The notes under the pieces are model-generated. The model did not search any database, was not told the DNA's origin, and saw nothing but the letters and a program-made list of their open reading frames with translations. Below, in pieces: positions 1 through 10,947 of a stretch of DNA of 64,000 nt (positions within the stretch are counted from its first letter, which is position 1; each line of letters starts with the position of its first letter). Source of the stretch: Tubulanus polymorphus (lineage: Eukaryota; Nemertea; Palaeonemertea; Tubulaniformes; Tubulanidae); contig NC_134031.1 in assembly GCF_964204645.1 (NCBI RefSeq), positions 14,593,307 through 14,657,306 of the forward strand, given 5' to 3'. Both the position numbers and the translations under genes were made by a program.

Positions 1-289
1 CCTTTCTGGTCTTAATAAGACCGGGTATGCACCATCAAAACTGACCGAGCTAGGCCACCTGATGTGGTCTCAAGTCAAGTTGAAAAAGACATTAGGAGAA
101 AACAAGCATTAGATATTTCACAGTGTCTATCAAAATGAACCCTGTTTTAGTGAGAGGCCTATCCGAGCAAGTCATCAATTAAACCCCCTATATACGTGAA
201 TTCATGAAATCAGTTTTACAGACTTTTGCGAAAATTTCAGCTGAAAGATTAGAGGAAAAAGTCATAGGAAATTACATGAATATGAAAAC

Positions 290-770
290 AGCATGGAGAG
301 AGAGGAGAGAAACAGGAGACAGGGGGGATGGGATGGAGAAAGGAGGGGAGAGAAAGAAAGAGGAGACAGGGAGGGGGATGGGATGGAGAGAGGAGGTGAG
401 TGAATGAAGGAGAAAGGGAGGGGATGGAGAGAGGAGAGGAGAGAAAGAAAGAGGAGACAGGGAGGGGATGGAGAGAGGAGGGGAGAGAAAGAGGAGACAG
501 GGAGGGGATGGAGAGAGGAGGGGAGAGAAAGAAAGAGGAGACAGGGAGGGGATGGAGAGAGGAGGGGAGAGAAAGAGGAGACAGGGAGGGGATGGAGAGA
601 GGAGGGGAGAGAAAGAGGAGACAGGGAGGGGGATGGGATGGTGAGAGTAGAGGGAGGAGAGATGAGGGGGAGAGAAGAGAGGGAATAGAGTGGGAGTGGA
701 ACGAAAGAGAGAGGATAGGAGAGATGAGAGGGAGTAAAATGAGAGGAGAGAGGTAAAGATGTGGAGACGA
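290..770. repeat. Polypurine (G/A) minisatellite
   Basis: About 480 bases of almost uninterrupted purine on the plus strand. The best-conserved part (about 415-640) repeats a unit of 36-42 bases built from GAGAGGAGGGGAGAGAAAG and GAGGACAGGGAGGGGATG-like blocks, about six times. The long open frames here, rich in Arg, Glu and Gly, come from the composition and are not genes. A mirror-like homopurine tract of this kind can form intramolecular triplex DNA. Confidence 0.9.
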
Positions 771-1719
771 GATGAACGGAGAGAGGAGAGAGGTGAGAGG
801 AGAGGAGTTGAGAGATGATTGATGGTATTCTCGAGTTTCTCCGACTCTTTATTTTTTATTTTCCTGTTGAAAGAATGGAATGTATCCGCGGTAAAACTAT
901 AGTAAATAAAATCCGTCTCAAATAACTACAACTGAGCCGCAACCTGCAATCGACACATCGCGCACAACACGTAACTAAATAAACAGAAAACTATCTCATC
1001 ACTGAAAACAGAAAACCTTCTCCAATTCTTCGATAGAAGAAGGTCCTTTTTTATTTTAACAGAGAACCGTTGAAAACGAGCGCGGCTAAAAACTAGTGAT
1101 AAATCAAATCAAAAGTCGAAATGAAGATGAAAGGTGTTTGTAGAGTTTTATGAGCTTCCGAGTTACGAGTGAGCCATTAACAGAAACTACTGATATATAA
1201 TGTATTTAAAAAAAAACGACAAACCGAACGTTTGCTGAAAATTATCAGTTGTCCCTGATTTAAAAAGCAGCGTAGTAAATTTTGTCAAACTTGGAATGCA
1301 CTTAATTTTTTAAACGATGACTGAAGCTCACGATACACTATATAATAATACTACATTACGAGGTGATTAGAGGAAAAATTGGCCTAATTGTAATCAAGGG
1401 TCTGATTAGAAACTGTTGTTAATAGTCGGAGAACAATGGATGGGTAACCGCTGTTGAAAACCAAGGGTGGATCTCCTAGGGGGGGGACACAATATGTAGA
1501 ATCTTCGGATCATTAGAAGCACCTATAGGGTGCAAAATACAAAATTTTGAAATTTTAGAGGCGATTTCTGGGCATTAAAACTAAATTTTGATTGCATATT
1601 TTTATGATTTATTTCAAGTTCTCTTATCATTTTTTCAAATAGGCGAAAAAGAAATTTTCGGAAATGTTTCCTTGAGTTTACAGTTTATTCCATGTTATCC
1701 TAATAGTTATCTTTAGATA

Positions 1720-1888
1720 GGGGTCATTCATTTATTACGTACGCATTAGGGGAGGGGGGAGGGGTCAGTGCAATTACATACTGTAATGCTTAATGTATAC
1801 GAAAAAAATGGCGGATTATTTTGCGTGTAGAGGGGGAGGGGGGTTGAAAAATTCTAATTTAATGCGTACGTAATAAATGAATGATCCC
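1720..1888. mobile_element. MITE with about 29-bp terminal inverted repeats, copy 1
   Basis: A 169-bp element with near-perfect ends: it begins GGGGTCATTCATTTATTACG and ends CGTAATAAATGAATGATCCC, with the inverted repeats continuing inward through TACGCATTA. The interior is non-coding and contains two G-rich runs. A second copy lies at 23385-23540. It is a non-autonomous DNA element; the superfamily is not assignable here. Confidence 0.8.
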
Positions 1889-2619
1889 ATAATGGGGTAT
1901 TGTTAATGACTAGTCAATCATTTCAATCATTTCAAGTACAACAAACATTCACGAATTAATTCATCTTTAGGTATCTCAGGATCCAGTTATACATAGTTTA
2001 TACGATAAAAGCTCACTAATTACAAATTGAAAAAAAAATTTATCACTCAAAAATTGAAAACTAATAAAAGAGTACATGAAGTCTCTCTGTACATAGAGTT
2101 AAATAATGACCTAAAAATCAGTTCATTCCAAGACTCCGAGCCAAACATTCATTCGCAGTTGCCCAGTTACGTAACTGGGTTCCTGAAGTTTCAAACCTGG
2201 GTCTCAATATATCCAAAATAAAAACCATTTCTTTTTAAACATCAATTTCCGATCGGCACTAATTATATAAATTGCTCGCGTGCATATCTGTTCTCCGAAA
2301 TATTCTGGGAGGTAAAAATGTTCTGAATTCTTAAATCTTTATTTCTGAGTTTAAAAATAGCGAGAAGAAAAATTGCCGACTCTGACAGGTTTGATGTTGT
2401 AATTTCATGGTCGATTTCATCGCGAATAACTTACTTTATAACCACCCTCCCTCACCCTCCCTCACCAAACCCTTCACTTTCCTAAACCTTTCACTATTAC
2501 TTGACAAACTTTAGAAACAGATGTTGTTTTCAATAAAGATTTCTGTCTTATGACTTAATTAATGAAGTTTAGCCTTCGGTTTTTTCACGCAACTCCAGCG
2601 CATAATTAGCAGGTTCGAA

Positions 2620-2686
2620 TGAGTGACTACTATCACCAGGATTCAGACCCATATCCCCTGGATTGATAAGAGAACAGTGAAAGACT

Positions 2687-2761
<75 letters not shown>

Positions 2762-2990
2762 TGCATCAGGATTCGAACCCATGAACCCTGAATTTATGAG
2801 GGACCAGTGAAAAACTGACTGACTGACTGACTGCTACCACCAGGATTCAAATACATGAACCCTGGATTGATGAGAGACCAGTGGAAGACAGGCCGACTGA
2901 CTGCCACCAGGAATCAAACCCATGAACCCCGGACTGATGAGAGACCAGCGAAAAACTGACTGACTGACTTCAAACCCACCAGGATTCAAA
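2620..2990. repeat. Tandem repeat of about 62 bp with an embedded (CTGG)n microsatellite
   Basis: Four diverged copies of a unit containing CCAGGATTCAAACCCATGAA, then CCTGGATTGATGAGAGACCAGTG. They are separated by simple-sequence spacers: (GCTG)n at 2686-2761 after the first copy and (GACT)n after later copies. The spacer at the same position in every unit is a different tetranucleotide expansion, which suggests a hypermutable junction. Confidence 0.8.
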
Positions 2991-3464
2991 ACACATAAAC
3001 AGGCTTAGCTCTGAAAGCCTATTATATCAATAAATTCAATAAGTTCGACAAACTTTTAGCTTTCTTTACTTTAAAAATGTTGTCCCGACGCCTCGCTGTA
3101 CCGAAATTAAGTTCAATGAGACAAGAGAATTTTTCTACAACTCCATTAAAAAATACAAAAAGACTTTCAGAAAAACACCAGAATTCTTCGAAACGGAAAA
3201 CAATTTTCATCGGGGAAGAGACAGATTTGTACTGACACAGACTGCGTCTAAATCACTGCGAAAAAAACAAACCCCCAAACTCAACTTTATCTATTCATCC
3301 TTCACTACGTAAGAATAAATGAATTTTCCTAGAAACGTAGAATTCGGAACATGTGTCAGAGAGAACAGCCCTACTAACCCTGACCCCCTCAGACACGAGT
3401 TCAAAAATAGGCTTTGAGACTAAGGGCAGGTTCTACAGACTGGTTTCATCCGAACAATCAATTT

Positions 3465-3995
3465 TTCATAATTTCGACTCATTATGTCGTCGAAATTCGA
3501 CTTATTATGTCGAGTTTTCTTTTTATATCAAATTTCAGGTAAAAAAAGGCGAATTTCGTGTTATTTTAATGTCAACTTATTATGTCGAAATTCTACATAG
3601 AAATAACTCGAATTTCTACATAAAAATAACTCAAATTTCTACATGAAAATAAGTCGAATTTCAACATAATTAACTCTAAATTCGACACAAGTCGAATTTT
3701 GACATGATTAACTCAATTCGACATGAAAAGAAAACTCGAAATTCGATATAATACGTCGGGATTTCGAGTTTTCTTTTCATGTAAAATTTCGACTTGCCTC
3801 GATTTTTGAGTTAATTATGTTGAATTTCGTGTTATTTTTATGTCGACTTATTATGTCGAAATTCGACCTAAAAATAACTCGAAATTCGACATAAAAGTAA
3901 CTTGAATTTCGACATAATTAACTATTATGTCAAAATTTTACTTTTTATGTCGAAATTCTGCTTATGTCAAAATTCGACATAAGTCGAAATTGTGG
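3465..3995. repeat. AT-rich block of short palindromic repeats (TTATGTCGAAATTCGACATAA type)
   Basis: Irregular tandem and inverted copies of TTATGTCGAAATTCGACATA, with variants such as AAAATAACTCGAAATTCGACA. The core TCGAAATTCGA is itself palindromic, so the block can fold on itself in many registers. No coding capacity. Confidence 0.8.
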
Positions 3996-4754
3996 AAAAA
4001 TTATCTCGTATGTCACCAAGGGGCTTCCGTAGGTTCTAGACTGAACTCGGTTAAAAATCTCGTATCATATTTTCCGTTAAAAAGATCGTTCAATTTCTCC
4101 GTATAAAATTGCCCGAGTGAACATTTACCGCGATGGACCCGAGATAGAAAAACCCTTTGAAGAGAGAACGAGACAACCAGACACCTCACAAAGCTGACTG
4201 ATCAACGAAGCTTAACTTCCAATCTGTGTCGATCAAAAAGGCACAGCTCTATGCTCCAGTGATTTAGGATATGTCCATCCAAGGTCCCATCTTAAAATTC
4301 TGGTCGACCAACGCATCAAATGATATTTTCTACGCCGATATCTTCAAGGGCGAATTATGCGTTCGATCGAGGGAAGAAAAAATTTATGATTCGTTTCCTT
4401 TTTTACCAAGCAGGAAATAAAGCGCGCGGTTTCTATTTCAACAGGAATCGAAGCATTTCCTGATAAAAACGATTAGATAAATGACTGTTACGTGAGTGAT
4501 TATATATATATATAGATGATCAATGTCGCTCTAGGTCTCGTCGGTTCCATCATCATCGGCATTTCCGTCAATTGACGGGGAGAGGAAACGTCGACCTAAT
4601 TAACGACTTTGAAGTGTTTTATTTGATAGATTTGCACCGACATATTTCAGCTACTACTGACCCAGTCGTTAACTTGCACGAAGTCACTACTCTACTTCTT
4701 AGTACAATCAACTCTCTCTTGAATGTGTACGTTGTGGTTGAAACCAATACATCT

Positions 4755-4825
4755 TTAATCAAGGTGGATAATCCTCAGTGGATAATCCTCTACTGGTGGA
4801 TAATCCTCAACTGGTGGATATCATT
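4755..4825 (+). repeat. Short tandem repeat, unit about 18 bp (GTGGATAATCCTCAACTG)
   Basis: Three to four near-identical tandem copies of GTGGATAATCCTCxACTG within a non-coding stretch. Confidence 0.7.
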
Positions 4826-5054
4826 GATATCATCCAGGTGCGGATTCAGACTTAATTTTTGTAATCAGGGACTCATAATTCGGGCTGAAAACCGAGATTA
4901 CCTCATCGAGCCCCATTACAAAATACGTAACCAGAATTATTATGTATTTAAATGATTTTGTACGGAAATAAATGATCTTTATCTGTTTATAGGTTATTGA
5001 CACTTATTGATTGGGAGAAACTGGCAAAATTCTCAATTGTTTTTCTCACAAATT

Positions 5055-5400
5055 ATCAGGTCAAGTTGCACAGCTTAGATTTAAGTCCAAAGTTGCCAAA
5101 ATTCTTAAAACCAGTCTTAAGTTGTTAGATAGGCTAAAGAACCAAACCAAAATGCGCTTAAAACCAAATGGAGCTAAAACTGGTCTTAAGTTGTTAGATT
5201 GATTATAGAACCAAAATGAGCTCAGACTGCTCTCAAGTTGTTAGATTGACTATAGAACCAAAACGAGCTTAGACTGGTCAAGATGAGACCCGTCTTAAGC
5301 TGTTAGATTGGTTATTCAATCAAAATCAGCTTAGACTGGTCTTAAGTTGCTAAGATTGGCTATAGAACCAAAATGAGTTTCTATAGACTGGTCTTCATCC
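5055..5400 (+). repeat. Hairpin-MITE-derived array, about 55-60 bp unit
   Basis: Starts with the MITE head seen elsewhere (GTTGCACAGCTTAGATTTAAG) and then repeats CTTAAGTTGTTAGATTGG, TATAGAACCAAAATGAGC and TTAGACTGGT about five times. The same family forms arrays at 18413-19118 and 62140-62610 and single copies at 28508-28656 and 30745-30890. Confidence 0.75.
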
Positions 5401-6029
5401 ATGTAGCTGACCTTAGAAGATTAGATCATAATCAAACAAACAAGATTAGGTAATGCCATAGGGGCCTATATAAAAGTATTCAAATCAATAACTTCATAAT
5501 TTCTTATGTCAAATGTTCACAATCAATTCATATTTTCATGCCCAGTAAAATAATGATTTGTTTCCGACGAAATAGAGAGCAATGATTCAGCGATCTGTTA
5601 GTTGAACTGAGTGAACTCCTGATCAGTAAAAACTATACTAGGGTTCCCGGGTTCCGCTGATCTCTAAGAGTACTAGACCTAGACCAGTGTAAAGTTGCAC
5701 CGAAAAACTGGCTGTTATCATAAGGTTATGCGTACTGTATTCATACGACATACCTCGGTCTCATCACCGTCGAAACGAGTATCGGTTTTACCTCACAGAA
5801 AACATTTTCGTATTTCGTTTAAAAACAAATTTCGCGGCGCTGCCTCTCAAAACAGAGTGAAAAGAATTCAACCAATAAATTCTTTTCAAAGACGCATAAA
5901 AATCAACATCTGTGTCACGGTTTTAGTCAACACGAAAATTGTGAAATCTATCAATCTTTTCATGAAGGGTCTGCTAAACATTTTTGACTCGTCAATTTTT
6001 ACCCAAGTCTTGAAATCCTTTCTTATTGG

Positions 6030-7010
6030 ACACAATAGAATCAAACTCTTTAGGTAGGCCTATAAATCGAACCTGTCAATCAGGTTTTCAATTAACCAGA
6101 TTTCATTATAGTTAGAAGACCTCGGAGCCAGCCAGTTCTAAAAAGTCTTCCTAAGGTAGCTAAACTACATAATTAGAATCAAACTCTTCAGGTACTGCTA
6201 TAAATCTAACCCGTAACTCAGGTTTCCAATGGACAAAATTTCATAATAGATACAGGACCCTCCGAGCCAGCCAGTTCTAAAAAGTCTTCCTAAGGTAGCT
6301 AAACTACATAGGCCTAATTAGAATCAAACTCTTCAGGTACTCCTATAAATCTAACCCGTAACTCAGGTTTTTAATCAACCAGATTTCATAATAGATACAA
6401 GACCCTCGGAGCCAGCCAGTTCTAAAAAGTCTTCCAGGGTAGGAAAACTACATAATTAGAATCAAACTCTTCAGGTACACCTATAAATCGAACCTGTCAC
6501 TCAAGTTTTCAATTAACCAGATTTCATAAAAGATACAAGACCCTCCGAGCCAGCCAGTTCTAAAACGTCTTCCTAGGTAGATTAACTACATAATTAGAAT
6601 CAAACTCTTCAGGTACTCCTATAAATCTAACCCATAACTCAGGTTTTCAATGGACCAAATTTCATAATAGATACAAGACCCTCTGAGCCAGCCAGTTCTA
6701 AAATGTCTTTCTAGGTAGATAAACTACATAATTAGAATCAAACTCTTCAGGTACACCTATAAATCGAACCTGTCACTCAAGTTTTCAATTAACCAGATTT
6801 CATAAAAGATACAAGACCCTCCGAGCCAGCCAGTTCTAAAACGTCTTCCTAGGTAGATTAACTACATAATTAGAATCAAACTCTTCAGGTACTCCTATAA
6901 ATCTAACCCATAACTCAGGTTTTCAATGGACCAAATTTCATAATAGATACAAGACCCTCTGAGCCAGCCAGTTCTAAAAAGTCTTTCAAGGTAGGTAAAC
7001 TACATAATTA
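6030..7010. repeat. 139-bp tandem array with dimeric higher order
   Basis: Seven copies of a unit containing AATTAGAATCAAACTCTTC, CTATAAATC, AACTCAGGTTTTCAAT and GAGCCAGCCAGTTCTAAAA, spaced about 139 bp. The last four copies alternate between two subtypes (one with CCTGTCACTCAAG plus AATTAACCAG, one with CCCATAACTCAGG plus AATGGACCAA) and repeat as a near-identical 278-bp dimer. That is a satellite-like higher-order organisation. Confidence 0.9.
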
Positions 7011-7132
7011 CTTAATGGAGGTAAAAGACTCGAATTAAAAATCCCAGACATCTCGCAGGTGCGGAGCAGGATTCCGTCTTTTTTTTATATGAAATATAAC
7101 GAGCGCGCGGGCGGCTGCTGATATTGACTCAC

Positions 7133-7439
7133 CGGGATCGTGGAATGGCACTAATACGTAGTTATACAAAGGTTTATCCCTCCTCGCGAGGGTCGTCCTC
7201 AGAATTTTCGCCGCTCCCTCGATCACCTGTAACAGGTCGTCATACATCGAACCGGTGACGTCGAAAACGAACGCCATCGTCGCCGAACCTTGTGGAATGT
7301 GATTCTTGTCGTCGACGGCGATCGCAGCGGAGTTTCGTTGACGTTGACAGGCGACGAATCCGATCAGAAACAGCATCGACAACAAAACTGACCGTTTCGA
7401 CGTTGCTGCGACAACGGTCATTTTTAAACGCATCGTCAT
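7133..7439 (-). CDS. Hemicentin-like first coding exon: signal peptide plus start of a VWA domain (partial)
   Basis: One coding exon of 307 nt, read from ATG at 7439 to a GTGAGT donor just left of 7133. Residues about 16-31 form a hydrophobic signal peptide ending near a Cys. The VWA domain then begins with [14 protein letters not shown], the DxTGS form of the metal-ion (MIDAS) site, and continues to VPFHDP. This block closely resembles the start of hemicentins, large extracellular matrix proteins with a VWA domain followed by many Ig domains. No exon completing the VWA domain was found between here and the left edge, so the gene either continues beyond the window across a long repeat-filled intron or is a stranded fragment. 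Another VWA protein of the same subfamily cannot be excluded. Confidence 0.7.
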
Positions 7440-8475
7440 TTTTCAAAGTAAATAATTTGACTAGACGAATTTTTTCGATGAAAATCGATCTCGTTTTTCA
7501 CACGGCGATTAATAACTAATTAACTGCGCGACTTTCTTCTCAAGTGATTACCATCGCTGTGATTTCTACTTCGCTCGAAAACCGGCTTCAGTTTTGTAGA
7601 AATTCCGCCCTCCTTTATTAGTTTCGGTGACGACCGTGCGCGAGTTACACTAAAGATCCGATCCTCAGTCGTGCGATTATCAATATGACCTATCCATAAT
7701 AATATGGTCAAACATGGCATAAACGCAAATACGAACAGCCTATGGTCGTAGAGTCGCACCTGGTTTATTAATCACTGATAAGACTTTATAATCCCCGTAA
7801 TTCAAAGAGAAATGAGATAAGAGCAAAGTTTATCAGTTATAAGAACCTGACCAACCCTTTCACTCTCTCGGAATCTCCAGATCAAAGTCTCCTGCGTATA
7901 TCAATGTTTATGAAAAACGTGCTCGAAATCCTTTTTGTACCAGCGATATCAGACACACCAGCAGCAGCAGCAGGCATGGGATGCTGGATATGATGTGTGT
8001 GTCTTGCAGCTGGTACACACAACTGACTGAGAGAGAGGGAGAGAGAGAGAGAGAGGAGAGGGAGAACAGTTGACCTCATCCCATCTCTAATTCAAAACAG
8101 GTGATGTTATTCTCGCTTCGCCTTCGTCAGTTTTTCGACCTAATTTTTATCCCGGATTTTGATTTAAATGCGTTTAGTCATATATCATTCGAAGACTTGT
8201 TTTTTTTACGTAAAACTGTCACGGGATGATTTCATCTTGTTCAATACACAGAACAATTCAAACCAAGGTATTTTGTGAATGTCTCAGCCGGCTGTATTAC
8301 GCAACATTTTCTGAAAATGACTTATAATAAAAACCGGTATCTGGATGAAAATAAGTTAATTTCATATCCTAATTTCCCTTTCTCTATGTTTCCAGTTCCA
8401 GGCAAATGGAAATGTATCGCAATCTACTACGACTAATTTTCTATTGATAGGCCTAATATGAATAAAAATTGGATA

Positions 8476-8641
8476 AAAACCCACTTATGAACAATTAAAA
8501 GAATTTAAAATTGAAAATTTATTTTTCAAAAATAAATACACGACGTTACGTTCTCACACTTATCAACGTCAGGTGTTTTTACTTTTTAGAAATAAATTCT
8601 CGATTTTAAATTCTTTTAATCGTTCATAGTGGGTTTTTATC
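8476..8641. mobile_element. Snap-back hairpin element, about 165 bp
   Basis: The left arm has AAAACCCACTTATGAACAAT followed by TAAAAGAATTTAAAAT. The right arm has the inverse, ATTTTAAATTCTTTTAATCG followed by TTCATAGTGGGTTTT. The whole element folds into one hairpin with a loop of about 50 bases containing CACGACGTTACG. Confidence 0.75.
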
Positions 8642-9013
8642 CTATTATCCGTTCACCACGTTTGAGTGTGGTTATCGTACTATGAATAAAAAATGTTGAA
8701 ATCCAGTCTTAGGAATGACCTGGTAGGCCTGATCCATCTTTATTAGACAGAAGGCCAGGAAACCATCAAAGAGGGGTCTAGGAGGCCCCCGCCAGAAAAT
8801 TTTGAGATTTTGGTATTCTTCAAGGCTTGATGACTGTCATGAGGGAATATTCATATTTCTTTTTGAATTTAAATTTAGTGGGAAGTCCTTCTGTTCCAAG
8901 GGGGTCTTATGGTGCTAGAGCACCCCCTTTGGAAATTGTCCTTAGACCAATTTTTTCCGAATTTTCTTGGGGCTGACCAGCAGAGCACCTTTGAAAATCC
9001 TGGATCTGCTTGC

Positions 9014-9135
9014 CTGCTGGTATCCAGGGCCTGGTTCCACAGGTATGAGTTAGAGTTAACTCAAGAGTTAAAATCAGATCATTTTCAACGTTTTAACCCA
9101 GTCAAATTTAACTCACAACTGTGGAATTGGATCCG
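9014..9135. mobile_element. Hairpin MITE with GGTTCCACAG-type ends
   Basis: Begins CCTGGTTCCACAG and ATGAGTTAGAGTTAA; ends TTTAACTCACAACTGTGGAA followed by TTGGATCC. Related partial copies occur near 27330-27430, 28488-28510 and 63100-63215, all with a GGACCCAGTTCCACAG-like end. Confidence 0.65.
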
Positions 9136-9220
9136 CATGTCTTCGATATGAAAACAAAAACTGCTAATCAAAGCAGTCTGAGCAGTGTGACAGGGAATAT
9201 GGAAACCTGACTGTGAGATC

Positions 9221-9256
9221 TTGGAGTAATCATTTGATTTCAAATGATTACTCCAA
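9221..9256. repeat. Perfect inverted repeat, 17-bp arms with a 2-bp centre
   Basis: TTGGAGTAATCATTTGA is followed by TT and then the exact reverse complement TCAAATGATTACTCCAA. Confidence 0.9.
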
Positions 9257-10331
9257 GGTGATGAGATGATGTGACAATTGCCTCCTGGGAGCTGATAGCG
9301 TGGCCGTTCATGCCACCAATCTGCTCGTTTAGTTTAACCTAATCGTTGGTGGTAAGCTTTTTCGGGTGGGCTTGTAAAAATATCCGATCGTGAAACTAAA
9401 CCAAAGCCGTCAGGTTACTGACTACTACAGACAGGTTACAGTGACTAAGGTCGATTGTGAACACTGCTTTATATAGTCTCAATGACACTTTCGAGTATTC
9501 TACCTTCCAATTGACAATTTCGTGTGAAGTCACTTCGTGCGCTGATGATTTGATGACTTTCTTTTCATTCATTGCCATCTCTTTCTACCTTGTGTTCACT
9601 CAGCCATGTTTAAAACTATGGAAGACCTCGGACGACATACCGCGCGTTACCGGTAGGCCTACGGGATTGATACAATAGATATCCGGCAGTGACGTCGCCA
9701 CAGGACCAATCAATGAAAATCATTGATCTTTTGAAAATTCGAAAACTGCTTTATTTAAATTTGTAGAAGAAATGGTCCAAAAATTGTAATAGGCATTTAT
9801 TGTGCATGAGTGATGTACTTTAATGTAAAACTCAGTTCATTTCTGATCCAAGTCCTTTTCCCCATCCATGGCATCATCTTTCTTGTCGATTTTCTTCTAG
9901 TTCTTGTCAAATTCCGCCTTGTCCGATATAGTTTCCGAGCCAGGGCCCCGTTTCACAAAAGAATCGTCCTAACCTTAAGACAAATTGAAGAACGTCATTT
10001 GTCCCTGTTCTTCCCTCAATTTGGAAACAACAGTTGCGGGAGGAATGCTCCAGGTAATGAGATCACAAGTCATAAGGTTCAAGCGATGGAGAAAATCCCA
10101 TTACCCGAAGATCCGTGTCCTAGAAGGATTGTCCCTTGAATACAAAGCCATCTCAAAACGAATACAATTTTGAGCCATCTTTTCCACTTGTCGGTTGAAA
10201 TTGAACTAAAGAATCTCGCGCTAAAAAGAATGGAAGTTGTCGTATGAGCTCAACAAAACGGGTATCCTTCCTCGCCTACGGCAACTCAGAATAACTGGGC
10301 CTTGCAAATACGTCTTGAGGCATGCAAAGTC

Positions 10332-10714
10332 CGATTCTAGGACAATTGCCCCCCCCCCCCAGACAATTGCCCCCGAATAAAATCCTTTTTGATTTGGATT
10401 AACGCCACCTAAATACTGTACTTAGAAATTCATTTGTACATTATTGAATATAGATTTATAAGATATAGAATTATCGATGTCGTGTGCAGATCAAAAACTT
10501 TTAATCAGTCCTTGTGTAATTATAATTCACTTACCAAAATAAAGAAAACTTAATAAGTCTACTTATTAGTTAACATTGGCTAATTTATTGGAATTAGTTT
10601 TACTGTTACTTAAGCCAAGTAATTAGCTAGAATTAGTTCACTTTGTCCGATTAATTTGAAGTAAATATCTGTTACTTTAAAAAAATTTAATTGGGGGCAA
10701 TTGTCCTGATACCG
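10332..10714. mobile_element. Inverted-repeat element with GGACAATTGCCCCC termini, copy 1
   Basis: About 383 bp. The left end reads CGATTCTAGGACAATTGCCC with a poly-C expansion; the right end reads GGGGGCAATTGTCC followed by TGATACCG. The AT-rich interior is closely matched in copy 2 at 29234-29689 and has no coding capacity. Non-autonomous DNA transposon. Confidence 0.85.
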
Positions 10715-10896
10715 CGAAGTCCGAGTAAGGTGACGTTATTGTACATCGTCAACTGAACAAACTAAGATCCTACATAAAAAGAATGAAAAGTGGATTCTAT
10801 AATGTGCTATGTGCTCGAAAGAGCTATTGCTGTGGTCGATCAAAAAACAAAAACTATCGATTAGACTTCATTTTCACACGTATCACAAGAAACAGT

Positions 10897-10902
10897 TTTA
10901 TT
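10897..10902 (-). other. Polyadenylation signal of TRMT112
   Basis: AATAAA on the minus strand, 46 bases after the TRMT112 stop codon. Confidence 0.6.
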
Positions 10903-10947
10903 ATAAAATAAATGCTGCAGACATCGGGAAATAACGATTACATCGGG

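Larger units (their letters stand above)
1..7132. other. Gene-poor left flank, repeat-rich
   Basis: No convincing coding exon is visible on either strand. Apart from the repeats listed separately, the stretches at 1-289, 761-1719, 1889-2619, 2991-3464, 3996-4754, 4826-5054 and 5401-6029 look like AT-rich non-coding DNA. Open frames of 60-130 codons occur (for example 4572-4955 and 5695-6057 on plus) but have no recognisable domain, biased composition or splice context. If the hemicentin-like exon at 7133-7439 belongs to an intact gene, this whole stretch would be its first intron. Confidence 0.6.
7440..10896. other. Intergenic region between the hemicentin-like exon and the 3' end of TRMT112
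   Basis: No gene seen. Contains a GA-rich microsatellite near 8027-8060, a hairpin element at 8476-8641, a hairpin MITE at 9014-9135, a perfect 36-bp palindrome at 9221-9256 and an inverted-repeat element at 10332-10714. The remainder is AT-rich unique-looking sequence. Confidence 0.6.

Noticed and set aside
204-756. Overlapping open frames rich in Arg, Glu and Gly
   Set aside because: All three frames are open because of the purine-only minisatellite; no domain or splice context.
4572-4955. 127-residue open frame on plus
   Set aside because: Contains a short tandem DNA repeat giving repeated WWIILNWW-like residues; no family similarity and no supporting splice or promoter context.
5695-6057. 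120-residue open frame on plus
   Set aside because: Basic, low-information sequence that runs into the 139-bp satellite array; no recognisable domain.
7882-8079. Leu/Ser-repeat small protein on minus
   Set aside because: Caused by a GA-rich microsatellite.
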